A stretch of 64,000 bases of DNA from Sporocytophaga myxococcoides DSM 11118 (GCF_000426725.1 NZ_AUFX01000005.1:372001-436000), one strand, 5' to 3'; positions 9,501 to 18,972 are shown, numbered from the stretch's first letter. Made by a program: numbers and translations. Notes: a model not told the origin generated them from the sequence alone.

Positions 9501-9615
9501 TGGCTTTGATCCTGAAGTGAGTAAGAATGAGCAAACTACGCTTACTCAAGGTGTTGATTATGGTGTGTATCCTAACAGCAAATCATATCAGGTAGGATTA
9601 AATGTAACATTCTAG
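6589..9615 (+). CDS. SusC/RagA-type TonB-dependent outer-membrane transporter (first copy)
   Basis: A 1008-residue outer-membrane transporter that, with the SusD lipoprotein encoded next, imports a bound nutrient using TonB energy. An N-terminal signal peptide ends near SSAQ (residue 30). A carboxypeptidase-regulatory-like domain follows (GRIADDKTGEPIVGAVLKI), then the plug with VVVGYGTQKRSDLTGSV, PLYVIDGFP and the SusC signature DASATAIYGSRGANGV, and a long beta-barrel ending in aromatic F. It is clearly paralogous to the second SusC of the locus (14236-17355). The mature protein has only about three Met and no Cys, far below normal. Start could be either of two adjacent ATGs. Confidence 0.93.
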   Translation: MMVDFTKEKLWKTLILTLVILGIHFTSSAQEVLKGRIADDKTGEPIVGAVLKIKDTEEGSVTDVDGNYEFTTSRPFPFTLVVKFAGYEQKEVEIYEALDEDLSIKLKSSSLLNEVVVVGYGTQKRSDLTGSVATVSEEILKTPVTSVDKLLQGSVAGVQVTQTTGQPGGAVSIRIRGGNSINGGNEPLYVIDGFPVYNDNNDADAGITAGANINALASLNPSDIESIDVLKDASATAIYGSRGANGVVIITTKKGKAGQNNISYDSYYGVSQVIKTVDVLTDAKQWAQLKNDARINSGKTPYYTQGQIDSMSGGTDWQKEAFRQAGFQNHQITFRGGDEKTRFSISGNYYKQNGVLENTDFKRYSGRLNLEHNFSHRFKVGTNLTGSQTSAQVANDAIVRYLLLMPPTIPVKDDNGNYTYQSEFETPLGNPIATLKNITNRTNTFRLLGNIYGDYTLIKGLTARVSIGTDLINNKQNFYVPSSIYQGANTNSTGTAAIGTKFVNTWLNENTLNYSTVIGKKHNLNAVAGFTQQYYRSEAVTAGSQQFVSDDLTYNDLSTGSVYTKPTSNTAEWGLQSFLGRVNYSYAQKYYLTITGRADGSSRFGKNNKWGFFPSAALAWNLNKESFLASSNYISNLKLRLSGGITGNQEIGLYQSQSTLATNTYFFNNQTVIGFAPNRISNPDLSWERTRQYDAGFDLAILNNKLNFTFDAYYKKTSDLLLNVPIPYTTGQSTALQNYGVVSNKGIELGLSTTNIKTENFTWTTNLVYSLNRNRVESLGDGVDYIISGQSIAQVGQPLGSFYGYKSIGIYQTGESTPGSIKYADINGDGSITQDGDRVVIGNAQPKFLAGLTNNFYYKNFDVSIFLYASYGNKVFNQNRQQLEQLTGQQNASPDALDRWTPSNPSTTMPRAFEDPATIVSDRFVEDASFLRLKNIVLGYTLPAKLIKKAHFGNVRFYVASQNILTWTKYTGFDPEVSKNEQTTLTQGVDYGVYPNSKSYQVGLNVTF

Positions 9616-9686
9616 TTTGAGCTTAAAGCTTAAAGAATGAATCAAGAATATAGTTAGGAACCACAGGAAAATTAAAGTATAAATTT

Positions 9687-11120
9687 ATGAAGGTTTTAAA
9701 TTACACATATATATTATTGTTGATTGCAGCTTTTGTTTCTTGCAAGAAACTGGAAGAAAAACCAGCATCTGTATTTACCACAGATCAGTTTTATAAAACC
9801 CAGGAAGACGCTATAGCAGCCGTAAACAGCATTTATCAGGGAGGTTTGAACAATGGAGGTATTACAATGTACAACCGTTTATTTCACCTGGGTATGGAGA
9901 TAATGTCTGATGATGCTATTGCTGGTCAAAGAGTGACCAATGCGGATGTACGTTCTATAGCAGTCTTAAATCACTCAACAACAAATGATAGAGTAGATGA
10001 ACTTTGGAAAGAACATTATATCGCTATCAACAGAGCAAATATAGCTATTGATCGTATTCCATTAATTGATATGGATGCTACATTGAGGGCGAGACTTGTA
10101 AATGAAGCAAAATTCCTGCGTGGCTTACTTTATTTCAATCTGGTAAGGCTTTGGGGAGAAGTACCTTTGGTCCTGCATGAAGTTACTTCTTTGGATCCCT
10201 CTTCTATTCATGTAGCTAAATCTCCTGTAGAAACTATCTATACACAGGTAATAACAGACCTTTTAGACGCGGAAAAGTTACCTCCAGTAATGGGGGGGGC
10301 AGATGCAGGAAGAGCAACCGGAGGTGCAGCTAAATCTATACTTGCTAAAGTGTATTTAACAAGAAAGGAATGGGAAAAAGCAGCAGCGAAAAGTCTGGAA
10401 GTAATTAATGGACCTTATGGCTATGACTTGTTTGAAGACTATGCAGATGTCTTCAGGGCTGAAACAAAAAATGGCAAAGAACATATATTCTCAGCGCAAT
10501 GTAAATCATTTGTAAACGGGCAAGGAAATCGTCTGGCATCCTCTGCAACACCTGTAGGAATCCCAGGGATTGCAGCAGCAGGAACCGATGAACCATTGCT
10601 TCCTTCGACTTATGCGCTTTATGCTGCAAATGATAAACGTCGTGATGTTACCTTTTTTACACAAATTGTAAGTCCGACAAACGGAAAGGTATATAAATTT
10701 GAGCCAAGATTCTTTAAATACTTTGATCCGTCTACAATTTCCAACCCTACGGAATCGCCAAGAAATATACCGGTAATACGTTTTGCTGAAGTGCTTTTGA
10801 TTTACGCTGAGGCCGTAAATGAAGCATCAGGACCTGGTGGAGCTTATGAGGCGATTAACAGAGTGAGAAAAAGAGCTGGTTTGGATCCTCTTTCTGGTCT
10901 GGATCAAAGCAGTTTCAGAGAGGCTGTTTATCTTGAGCGAAGATTGGAGCTTATGTTTGAATTTCAACGTTGGTTTGACTTGATAAGAACTAAGAGAATG
11001 GTATCTGCTCTTCACGCCGCAGGCAAAACAAATGCATCTGAGAAACATTATCTGCATCCTATACCACAAAGAGAGATCGACTTAAACCCTAAGCTTGAGC
11101 AAAACGATCTCTGGAAATAA
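9687..11120 (+). CDS. SusD/RagB-type nutrient-binding lipoprotein (first copy)
   Basis: Surface lipoprotein of 477 residues that forms the lid of the SusC transporter and binds the ligand. A signal peptide ends in a lipobox-like FVSC at Cys 19. The N-terminal helical repeats (KTQEDAIAAVNSIYQG, NEAKFLRGLLYFNLVRLWG) and the C-terminal YLERRLELMFEFQRWFDLIR and HYLHPIPQREIDLNP are standard SusD family features. It lies 71 nt after susC. Ligand unknown; the surrounding sulfatases suggest a sulfated compound. Confidence 0.93.
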   Translation: MKVLNYTYILLLIAAFVSCKKLEEKPASVFTTDQFYKTQEDAIAAVNSIYQGGLNNGGITMYNRLFHLGMEIMSDDAIAGQRVTNADVRSIAVLNHSTTNDRVDELWKEHYIAINRANIAIDRIPLIDMDATLRARLVNEAKFLRGLLYFNLVRLWGEVPLVLHEVTSLDPSSIHVAKSPVETIYTQVITDLLDAEKLPPVMGGADAGRATGGAAKSILAKVYLTRKEWEKAAAKSLEVINGPYGYDLFEDYADVFRAETKNGKEHIFSAQCKSFVNGQGNRLASSATPVGIPGIAAAGTDEPLLPSTYALYAANDKRRDVTFFTQIVSPTNGKVYKFEPRFFKYFDPSTISNPTESPRNIPVIRFAEVLLIYAEAVNEASGPGGAYEAINRVRKRAGLDPLSGLDQSSFREAVYLERRLELMFEFQRWFDLIRTKRMVSALHAAGKTNASEKHYLHPIPQREIDLNPKLEQNDLWK

Positions 11121-11149
11121 ATTTTTAGCATACCTGTTTAATTAATCCG

Positions 11150-11185
11150 AATGGCATTCACTGAAAAGTTGAATGCCATTTTATA
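11150..11185 (+). terminator. Hairpin between susD and the first sulfatase (possible attenuator)
   Basis: An 11-bp perfect stem (AATGGCATTCA / TGAATGCCATT) with a 9-nt loop and a short T-rich tail. Its position inside a run of same-strand genes suggests partial termination or 3'-end protection of the abundant susCD message rather than a full stop. Confidence 0.5.
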
Positions 11186-11200
11186 GTCTATTATGATCTT

Positions 11201-12634
11201 ATGAAAATAAAAAATTTTATCATACTTACATTGGTATTTCTCTTGGGAGCCAATGCAGAATTTGCTTTTGCACAAAAAAGCAGTCCCAATATTTTATTCA
11301 TCTACATGGACGATCTTGGCTGGACAGATGTGGCGTCAGGGAGCAAATTTTATGAAACACCTAATATAGATAAACTCGCTTCAGAAGGGATCAGATTTAC
11401 GCAGGCTTATTCCTGTGGCCCCAATTGCGCCCCAAGCAGAGGTTCACTTATGACAGGCCTGTATACACCACGTCATGGAATATATACTGTTGGCACGTCA
11501 GAAAGGGGAGACTCTTCTTTAAGAAAATTAATCCCCGTAAAAAATAATACTGTATTGGCTTCTTCTTTTGTTACCATTGCTGAAGAGCTTAAAAATGCTG
11601 GTTATAGTACCGGTTTAATAGGTAAATGGCAGTTAGGTGAAAAAAAGCATGGTACAGATCCGAAATCTCAGGGATTTGATTTCGTAATTGGTGGAGCAGG
11701 AGGGACATCAAATTACTTTTATCCTTATGCTATGAAGAAAGACAAGAAACCATTTGAAGGCATTGATAGCGGAAAGGATGGAGAGTATCTTACAGATCGT
11801 CTCACAGATGAGGCGCTTAAGTTTATTGATACAAATAAAGATAAGCCTTTCTTCCTTTACCTGTCCTATTTTGCCGTTCATACACCAATACAGGCTAAGG
11901 ATTCTCTCATAGCAAAATATAAAGCAAAGCAAGGAACAGAATATCATAACAATCCTACCTATGCTGCTATGCTTGAAAGCGCTGATCAGGGAGTCGGGAG
12001 ATTACTTGAAAATCTTAAGAAGTTAAACCTTGATAAAAATACTCTTGTAATATTTTATTCAGATAATGGTGGATATGGTGGAGCTACTTATCAGCATCCA
12101 TTAAAAGGATCAAAAGGGATGTTATATGAAGGAGGTATCAGAGTACCTTTATTTGTTCGCTGGCCCGGAAAGATCAAAGCAGGAAGCCACTCTGAAACTC
12201 CTGTTATTGGTATTGATTTTTATTCCACACTTCTGGAGGTAGCTAATATCAATAAACCACTTACTACAGCAAGACTTGATGGACAAAGTTTTGCACCAAT
12301 TTTGTTTAATAAGCCTTACAAGACAAGAGATGCATTATACTGGCATTTCCCGGCATATCTGGAAGGGTTTTCAGCGGATAAAAGAAATAAAGATCCCTTC
12401 AGAACAAGACCGGTAAGTGCTGTCAGATCGGGAGATTATAAGCTTCTTGAGTTTTATGAAGATAAAAGAATTGAACTTTATAATATTAAAGAAGACATAG
12501 GAGAAACTATTAATCTTGCACAGAAAAATCCTCAGAAAACGCAGGAGTTATATGAAAAGCTAGACACATGGAGAAAACAAGTGAACGCTCCGATTCCGGC
12601 ATCAGCTAATCCATGGTATGTTCATCAAGAATAA
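11201..12634 (+). CDS. S1-family sulfatase 1, exported
   Basis: A 477-residue sulfate-ester hydrolase. A signal peptide ends near FAFAQ (residue 25). The formylglycine motif is C76-A-P-S-R. Metal-binding Asp residues are in IYMDDLG and YSDNGG, and the GKW element appears as GKWQLGE, where the usual His after Trp is Gln. The overall pattern resembles arylsulfatase A-like or galactose-sulfatase subfamilies, but I do not assign a subfamily. It is the first enzyme after the first SusCD pair and precedes sulfatase 2 by 10 nt. Activity requires oxidation of C76, presumably by the FGE at 31287-32324. Confidence 0.9.
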   Translation: MKIKNFIILTLVFLLGANAEFAFAQKSSPNILFIYMDDLGWTDVASGSKFYETPNIDKLASEGIRFTQAYSCGPNCAPSRGSLMTGLYTPRHGIYTVGTSERGDSSLRKLIPVKNNTVLASSFVTIAEELKNAGYSTGLIGKWQLGEKKHGTDPKSQGFDFVIGGAGGTSNYFYPYAMKKDKKPFEGIDSGKDGEYLTDRLTDEALKFIDTNKDKPFFLYLSYFAVHTPIQAKDSLIAKYKAKQGTEYHNNPTYAAMLESADQGVGRLLENLKKLNLDKNTLVIFYSDNGGYGGATYQHPLKGSKGMLYEGGIRVPLFVRWPGKIKAGSHSETPVIGIDFYSTLLEVANINKPLTTARLDGQSFAPILFNKPYKTRDALYWHFPAYLEGFSADKRNKDPFRTRPVSAVRSGDYKLLEFYEDKRIELYNIKEDIGETINLAQKNPQKTQELYEKLDTWRKQVNAPIPASANPWYVHQE

Positions 12635-12644
12635 ATTAGAAATT

Positions 12645-14021
12645 ATGAAAATCAGATATATAAGTCTTTTGCTGTTTGCTGTATTATTTTCATTCAATAG
12701 CACATCAGCTCAGGTAAAGAAGAACAATACTCCTAATATTATACTCATCCTTGCAGATGATATGGGGAAGGAATGTCTTGGTACTTACGGTGGTACTTAT
12801 AAAACTCCCAATCTCGACAAGCTTGCCTCTGAAGGTTTGAAATTCAATTATGGATTTTCTCAGCCACTTTGCACACCTTCAAGAGTGCAGATCATGACAG
12901 GAAAGTATAACTATAAAAATTATGTTGAATTCGGATATCTTGATCCTAATCAAAAGACATTTGCACATCTTGCTAAAGATGCAGGCTACAAGACCTGTAT
13001 TGCTGGCAAATGGCAATTAGGAGCAAACAATAAGCTGCCAGCTCATTTTGGTTTTGATCAGTATTGTTTATGGCAGCTTGTGTATTCCAGAGAGCAGGGA
13101 GAGCGTTATGCAAAGCCTCTGATAGAGCAGGATGGAAAGACATTAAGTTCTACAGACAATGATTATGGTCCTGATATCTTCACAAACTATGTACTTGATT
13201 TCATTGAAAAGAACAAGGATAATAAATTTCTCGCATATTATCCGATGGCTTTAGTGCACGATCCTTTTTTACCTACTCCAGATAGTAAAAGTTGGAAGAC
13301 AGGGGTTGAAGAGAGACATAAAAGAGATACAGCCAACTTCAGAGACATGGTTGCCTATATGGATAAGAATGTCGGTCAGATCATTAAGAAGCTTAAAGAT
13401 CTTGGTATTTATGAAAATACTGTCATCATTTTTACAGGAGACAATGGTACTGGCAAATCTGTGGTAACACAGCTGAAGGATGGTTCTTATATTAAAGGAG
13501 GAAAAGGTCTTACGATAGACAGAGGGCATCATGTTCCGCTAATTGTTAACTATGGCTCTAATAGGTACAAGGTTCACCAGACAGATGACCTTGTTGATTT
13601 TACAGATATTCTGGCAACCATTAGTGATGCTGTTCAGGTTAAAGTGCCGGTTGAATGGAATACGGATGGAAACAGCATTTTCTCTCAAATAAAAGGAGAG
13701 AAGGGAAATTCTCGTCAATGGATATTTTCTCATTATACTCCAATACATTCAAAAGATGCCGACAAACACTCAGCAAGATTCTTTCGCAATCATAGATATA
13801 AGCTATACCATGATGGTAGGTTTTATGATCTTGTAAAAGATATTGAGGAAACACAATCTATCGCTGAGGGTCAGGGAAGTCCTGAGGCTGAAGCTGCGAG
13901 AAAATTATTTAAGGCAGAGTTTGCAAAACTTCCTGCCTGGAATTTTGGTGATCCTGGACAACCTAAATATGTATTGCCTGGTCTAGAATCGCAGAGAACT
14001 TCTGAGGTTAAAGGTGAATGA
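12645..14021 (+). CDS. S1-family sulfatase 2, exported
   Basis: A 458-residue sulfatase. The ATG at 12645 gives a clean signal peptide (MKIRYISLLLFAVLFSF, cleavage near SAQ). A further in-frame ATG at 12618 would overlap sulfatase 1 and spoil the signal, so it is rejected. The formylglycine motif is C76-T-P-S-R; metal-site motifs ILADDMG and FTGDNGTGKS are present, and the GKW element is again GKWQLG. It closes the first transcription unit and is followed by a strong terminator. Substrate unknown. Confidence 0.9.
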   Translation: MKIRYISLLLFAVLFSFNSTSAQVKKNNTPNIILILADDMGKECLGTYGGTYKTPNLDKLASEGLKFNYGFSQPLCTPSRVQIMTGKYNYKNYVEFGYLDPNQKTFAHLAKDAGYKTCIAGKWQLGANNKLPAHFGFDQYCLWQLVYSREQGERYAKPLIEQDGKTLSSTDNDYGPDIFTNYVLDFIEKNKDNKFLAYYPMALVHDPFLPTPDSKSWKTGVEERHKRDTANFRDMVAYMDKNVGQIIKKLKDLGIYENTVIIFTGDNGTGKSVVTQLKDGSYIKGGKGLTIDRGHHVPLIVNYGSNRYKVHQTDDLVDFTDILATISDAVQVKVPVEWNTDGNSIFSQIKGEKGNSRQWIFSHYTPIHSKDADKHSARFFRNHRYKLYHDGRFYDLVKDIEETQSIAEGQGSPEAEAARKLFKAEFAKLPAWNFGDPGQPKYVLPGLESQRTSEVKGE

Positions 14022-14065
14022 AGACTCATTTCCCTTTTTAGAAAAAATTAAATTGACTCCATATC

Positions 14066-14115
14066 AAAATGAAAAATCTATTTTTTCCCTTAGAAATAAT
14101 AGATTTTTCATTTTT
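14066..14115 (+). terminator. Terminator ending the first susCD-sulfatase unit
   Basis: A 16-bp AT-rich stem (AAAATGAAAAATCTAT with ATAGATTTTTCATTTT) and a loop of 17 nt, followed by T residues. It separates the first unit (6589-14021) from the second susC promoter at 14150. Confidence 0.65.
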
Positions 14116-14135
14116 AGTGGTAAGGTTTTCAAATA

Positions 14136-14147
14136 GGTAAACTTACC
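14136..14147. promoter_or_regulatory. Dyad next to the second susC promoter (possible operator)
   Basis: GGTAA-AC-TTACC lies 2 nt upstream of the -33 element of the promoter at 14150. A second short dyad, CTATC-C-GATAG, is near the predicted transcription start. Either could bind a regulator, but no regulator gene is encoded in the locus. Confidence 0.3.
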
Positions 14148-14149
14148 AA

Positions 14150-14179
14150 TTGTCAATGCTATTAAGTTATTTATATTTG
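14150..14179 (+). promoter_or_regulatory. Bacteroidota-type promoter for the second susCD operon
   Basis: TTG at 14150-14152, a 19-nt spacer and TATATTTG at 14172-14179, an exact TAnnTTTG match. The start site would be near 14186, about 50 nt before the susC ATG. The spacing is the family optimum, making this the best promoter call in the locus. Confidence 0.6.
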
Positions 14180-14235
14180 TATACCTATCCGATAGACTTT
14201 ATATAATAAAGAATTAATTATTAAAAAACAGCCGA

Positions 14236-17200
14236 ATGAAAAAACGCTATACCACTTTTAATTTAAAGTATCTATTATTAGCCTTCTCCTTAATCCTGAT
14301 AGCACAGGGTGTAGCGGTAGCGCAAACAGTAATTAAAGGACGAGTTGTGGATGATAAAACTGCAGAGCCTGCAGTGGGAGCCGTAATTCAGATTAAGGGA
14401 ACTAAAGAAGGTACTATTACAGACATAGATGGAAATTATGAATTAAAGACTGAGCATTCTTATCCATTTACGTTGGTGCTTCAATATTCTGGTTATGAAC
14501 CCAAAGAAGTTGAAATTTATGAGGCACCTGAAGAAGATTTAAATATCCAATTAAAGAGTCGTCAATTACTTAACGAAGTAGTGGTGGTAGGTTACGGAAC
14601 ACAAAAGAGAAGTGATTTGACAGGGTCTGTTGCTACTGTTCCTGTTGAAAGCCTCAAACAACCTGTTAGTTCTGTAGAGCGTCTGTTGCAAGGATCAGTT
14701 GCAGGTGTTCAGGTAACTCAGTCTACCGGACAGCCAGGAGGTGGAACTTCAGTCCAGATACGAGGGAACAACTCAATTACTGCAGGTACAGAACCTCTCT
14801 ATGTTATCGATGGTTTCCCAATCTATAATGACAATGCCAGTAACGATGCAGGTGTAACCAATGGATCCAAGATAAATCCTTTATCAACTATTAATACTTC
14901 AGATATTGAATCCATTGATGTGCTTAAAGATGCTTCTGCTACTGCCATATATGGTTCAAGAGGAGCAAATGGTGTTGTAATTGTAACAACAAAAAAAGGA
15001 AGCTATAATAATTCTTCTATCAACTATGACGGATATGTAGGAGTACAAAGTGTAGTAAGAACAATTCCTTTGATGAATGCTAAAGAATGGGGTGCATTGA
15101 GAAATGATGCTTTGGTGAATTCAGGTAAGTCTCCTCAGTATTCTGCAGCCCAACTAGACAGTTTGGGTGAAGGTACAGACTGGCAAGACGCAGCCTTCAG
15201 AAAGGCTATCATTCATAATCACAATCTTTCTGTGCTTACTGGTAATGATAAAACAAGAGTTGCAATTTCAGGTAACTATTTTAAACAGGATGGTGTCTTA
15301 ATAAACACAGACTTTGAAAGATACTCCGGAAGGTTAAACCTTGATCATGAATATAGCAACAGATTAAGAATCGGTTCATATATCACAGCAAGCCAGATTT
15401 CATCCAATGTTGCGCCTCAGGCTGTTGTTCCTGCTTTATTATTGATGTCTCCAGCTGTTCCTATCTATAATTCAGATGGTTCATTCGTATTAAGAAATCT
15501 TTTTGAAGGTGTATACGGAAACCCGATTAACACACTTAAGAACCAGATAAATGAAACTAAAACGGGACGTTTCCTTGGTAACGTTTCAGCGGAATATAAG
15601 ATCTTTGAAGGTCTTTCTTTTAAAGTACTTGCAGGTGCCGATGTACTTGATAACAAACAAAACAGATATTTACCAGCAAGTGTATATGAAGGCTCTGGTT
15701 TTGGTGGATTAGCTCAGGTTGGATCTATATTCTCCACAAACTGGTTGAATGAAAATACTTTAAACTATACAAGGAAGTTTAGAAATGCACATAACCTTAA
15801 TGTTCTTGCTGGTTTTACTCAGCAGCAATCAGAAACTAAGGGATCTGTTTCCGGATCAAGTGGATATGCAACTGATGCATTTGAATATAACAATCAGCAG
15901 GCAGGTAATGTAACATCCATCAATGCAAGTGGATTTGCACCATCACCTTCTTCATTTGCAAGCGCATGGGCTTTGAGATCGTTTCTGGGAAGGGTTAATT
16001 ATGGTTTTAAAGATAGATATTTATTGACAGTATCTCTGAGAGCGGATGGTTCTTCTAAGTTTGCTCCAGGACATAAATGGGGATATTTCCCATCTGCTGC
16101 TATTGCATGGAATGCAAGCAATGAGGAGTTCCTTTCACAGGTTAAAAATCTTGGACATTTGAAATTCAGATTGAGCGCTGGACTTATTGGTAACCAACAG
16201 ATCCCAGCATATCAATCATTTTCGCAGTTATCATACTTCAGATATAACTTTGGAAATAACACAGTTTCTGGTTTTGCACCAAACTCAATTGCTAACCCAA
16301 ATCTGACTTGGGAAAAAACTGCCCAGTATGATTTGGGAGCTGACCTTGGCATATTAAAAAACAGAGTTGTAATAGCTGCTGATATCTATTATAAAAAGAC
16401 AACAGATCTATTGTTGAACGTACCTCTTCCATCCACATCAGGACTTTGGAATATTGTAGTAGTAAATGGATCACTTTCTACACCTAATCCTCAAGTGTAT
16501 CAAAACTATGGTGCTGTAGAAAATAAAGGTTTTGAACTTGCTGTTTCTACAAAAAATCTGGTAGGTAAATTCCAGTGGAGCACAAGTCTAGTCTATGCTG
16601 TAAACAGAAACAAAGTATTAAGTTTAGGTAATGGAATTGATCAGATCATTCCTAATAGTGCGTTACCTTCTATTGCAGCAGTTGGAAAGCCAATCGGGTC
16701 TTTTATTGTTTATCAGACTGACGGTGTAATACCTGTAGGTACATCTCCAGATAAAGCATTGACACCTGCTGCTAACAAGAATCCTGGTGGTCAGCAATAT
16801 AAAGATATCAATGGTGATGGAAAAATTACTCAGTCTGGTGACAGAGTGATTATTTCTAACCAACCTAAGTTTATTGCTGGTTTGACCAACAACTTCAGTT
16901 ATCGCAATTTTGACTTAAGTATATTTTTACAAACATCTTACGGAAACAAGCTATATAATCAAAACAGAGCAACTCTTGAACTTGGTACAGGCTATACTGG
17001 TGCTTCTACAACTCTTTTGAACAGATGGACTCCAACAAATACCAATACAGACGTTCATAGTGCATATCAGGACCCTGCTGCTACAATATCTGACAGATTT
17101 ATAGAAGATGCTTCTTATATAAGACTTAAGAATCTGACATTCGGATATACATTCCCTGAGAGTCTTGTAAATAAGGCGAAGATTAAGAACATCAGAGTGT

Positions 17201-17355
17201 ATGTGTCATTACAGAACTATCTGACATTGACAAAATATACAGGTTATGATCCTGAGGTTAGCAGTAACGGTCAGTCTGCTATTGATCAGGGGGTAGACAA
17301 TGGTGCTTATCCGAATAGTAAGACATTCCTCGGAGGCCTTTCATTCTCCTTTTAA
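14236..17355 (+). CDS. SusC/RagA-type TonB-dependent outer-membrane transporter (second copy)
   Basis: A 1039-residue outer-membrane transporter, paralogue of the first SusC. Signal peptide ending near AVAQ (residue 30), regulatory-like domain (GRVVDDKTAEPAVGAVIQI), plug motifs VVVGYGTQKRSDLTGSV, PLYVIDGFP and DASATAIYGSRGANGV, then the barrel. By direct reading I find only two internal Met and no Cys in the mature chain of about 1010 residues, an extreme depletion of sulfur amino acids. It works with the SusD encoded 32 nt downstream. Ligand unknown; the following genes again encode sulfatases. Confidence 0.93.
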   Translation: MKKRYTTFNLKYLLLAFSLILIAQGVAVAQTVIKGRVVDDKTAEPAVGAVIQIKGTKEGTITDIDGNYELKTEHSYPFTLVLQYSGYEPKEVEIYEAPEEDLNIQLKSRQLLNEVVVVGYGTQKRSDLTGSVATVPVESLKQPVSSVERLLQGSVAGVQVTQSTGQPGGGTSVQIRGNNSITAGTEPLYVIDGFPIYNDNASNDAGVTNGSKINPLSTINTSDIESIDVLKDASATAIYGSRGANGVVIVTTKKGSYNNSSINYDGYVGVQSVVRTIPLMNAKEWGALRNDALVNSGKSPQYSAAQLDSLGEGTDWQDAAFRKAIIHNHNLSVLTGNDKTRVAISGNYFKQDGVLINTDFERYSGRLNLDHEYSNRLRIGSYITASQISSNVAPQAVVPALLLMSPAVPIYNSDGSFVLRNLFEGVYGNPINTLKNQINETKTGRFLGNVSAEYKIFEGLSFKVLAGADVLDNKQNRYLPASVYEGSGFGGLAQVGSIFSTNWLNENTLNYTRKFRNAHNLNVLAGFTQQQSETKGSVSGSSGYATDAFEYNNQQAGNVTSINASGFAPSPSSFASAWALRSFLGRVNYGFKDRYLLTVSLRADGSSKFAPGHKWGYFPSAAIAWNASNEEFLSQVKNLGHLKFRLSAGLIGNQQIPAYQSFSQLSYFRYNFGNNTVSGFAPNSIANPNLTWEKTAQYDLGADLGILKNRVVIAADIYYKKTTDLLLNVPLPSTSGLWNIVVVNGSLSTPNPQVYQNYGAVENKGFELAVSTKNLVGKFQWSTSLVYAVNRNKVLSLGNGIDQIIPNSALPSIAAVGKPIGSFIVYQTDGVIPVGTSPDKALTPAANKNPGGQQYKDINGDGKITQSGDRVIISNQPKFIAGLTNNFSYRNFDLSIFLQTSYGNKLYNQNRATLELGTGYTGASTTLLNRWTPTNTNTDVHSAYQDPAATISDRFIEDASYIRLKNLTFGYTFPESLVNKAKIKNIRVYVSLQNYLTLTKYTGYDPEVSSNGQSAIDQGVDNGAYPNSKTFLGGLSFSF

Positions 17356-17387
17356 TAATCAGAATACCAATTAAAATCACCAACGAA

Positions 17388-18932
17388 ATGAAGAAGTCGA
17401 TATATATATTATTAGGATTTGCAATAACTGTTTTTTCCTGTGCTAAACTGGAAGAGGAACCAGAGTCCTTTATGGCTGCCAATGATTATTATAAAACTCA
17501 GGCAGATGCCATCACCGCAGTAAACTCTATTTATTTCCTTTTGAACGCAGGAGGTAACGCTGTTCAGACTCCATACAATACTTTGTTTAATACAGGTATG
17601 AACTTTATGGGTGATGATGAAAATCCGGGACCCGGAGCAACTAATCCGGATGTAAGATCTCAATCTGTTCTTGGTCATGCATCTACAGGACTACGTGTTT
17701 TGCAGATCTGGCAACAACATTATTCTGGTATCAAAAAAGCAAATATTGCTATTGAAAAGATTCCAGGAATTGATTTTGGATCAAATACTAAGCTCAGAGA
17801 AAGACTTATAGGAGAAGCTAAGTTCCTCAGAGCTCTGTATTATTTCAACCTTGTAAGACTTTATGGCGGAGTACCTTTGATATTGAAGGATCTTGCTACT
17901 CTTGAAGAAGCACATTCACAACCTAAAAGAAATACGGTTGAAGAAGTCTATGCACAGATTGAAAAAGATCTTATAGAAGCTGCAACTGTCCTTGATCCAA
18001 CAGCTGGAGGAGCTGATGCCGGGCGGGCGACAGCGGGGGCTGCAAAAGCTCTGTTGGCAAAAGTTTATCTGACTGAAAGGAAGTGGGAAAGTGCTATCGC
18101 TAAAGCTAACGAAGTTATCAATGGCCCTTATGGCTATAACCTTGTTCAGAACTATGCAGAAGTTTTCCTTCCGGTTTATAAAAATGGTCCGGAGCATATT
18201 TTCTCAGCTCAGTTTAAATCTGTTTCTCAGGGGCAGGGAAATAACCAGGCTCCAAGATCAGTGCTAACAGGTATTCCGGGAATTGTAGGTTCTTATGCAG
18301 ATCAGGTAGTGTTTTATTCTGTTCCTGATGCAACTAAACCAGGAGGAGTAGATAAGTTTTTCAGTGTATATAAACTATACTCTAAAAAGGATAAGAGACG
18401 TGATGTGACCTTTGTAACAAGGTTCAAAAGTCCTACCAACGGAAAGTTTTATGGCAAGTTAAATGATCCTGCTATCCCTGGTGACTCTGTTCCATTCTTT
18501 AACAAATATTGGGATCCTGCAAGTATTTCAAATCTTTCGGAGTCCGGTGCCAATGTACCTATCATAAGATTCTCAGAAGTTCTGCTGATTCTTGCTGAAG
18601 CTGAAAATGAATTGAATGGACCATCTGGTATTGCATATACCAATATCAATAAGGTTAGGAAAAGAGCTGGATTGGATAACCTGACTGAAGGCTTAGGACA
18701 GCATCAATTTAGAGACTCACTTTATCTTGAAAGAAGACTTGAATTTGTTTTTGAATATCAGAGATGGTTTGATCTTATTAGAGAAAGAGATGCAGCGGGT
18801 AATGGAATTCTTGAATCCAGCATGAGAAAAGTTGGGAAGAACAATGTTGCTCCGAAACATTATTTGTTCCCAATTCCTCAGCAGGAGATTGATCTTAATC
18901 CAAATCTTGAACAAAATCCTGGATGGTTGTAG
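17388..18932 (+). CDS. SusD/RagB-type nutrient-binding lipoprotein (second copy)
   Basis: Surface lipoprotein of 514 residues, partner of the preceding SusC. Lipobox-like TVFSC near residue 19, N-terminal motifs KTQADAITAVNSIY and GEAKFLRALYYFNLVRLYGG, C-terminal YLERRLEFVFEYQRWFDLIR and HYLFPIPQQEIDLNP. The two SusD proteins share these blocks but differ in the middle, so the two pairs may bind different ligands. Apart from the lipobox residue I see no Cys and only four internal Met. Confidence 0.93.
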   Translation: MKKSIYILLGFAITVFSCAKLEEEPESFMAANDYYKTQADAITAVNSIYFLLNAGGNAVQTPYNTLFNTGMNFMGDDENPGPGATNPDVRSQSVLGHASTGLRVLQIWQQHYSGIKKANIAIEKIPGIDFGSNTKLRERLIGEAKFLRALYYFNLVRLYGGVPLILKDLATLEEAHSQPKRNTVEEVYAQIEKDLIEAATVLDPTAGGADAGRATAGAAKALLAKVYLTERKWESAIAKANEVINGPYGYNLVQNYAEVFLPVYKNGPEHIFSAQFKSVSQGQGNNQAPRSVLTGIPGIVGSYADQVVFYSVPDATKPGGVDKFFSVYKLYSKKDKRRDVTFVTRFKSPTNGKFYGKLNDPAIPGDSVPFFNKYWDPASISNLSESGANVPIIRFSEVLLILAEAENELNGPSGIAYTNINKVRKRAGLDNLTEGLGQHQFRDSLYLERRLEFVFEYQRWFDLIRERDAAGNGILESSMRKVGKNNVAPKHYLFPIPQQEIDLNPNLEQNPGWL

Positions 18933-18972
18933 TAGACCCACAATTCATAATACATAGCCTTAAACTATAAAG

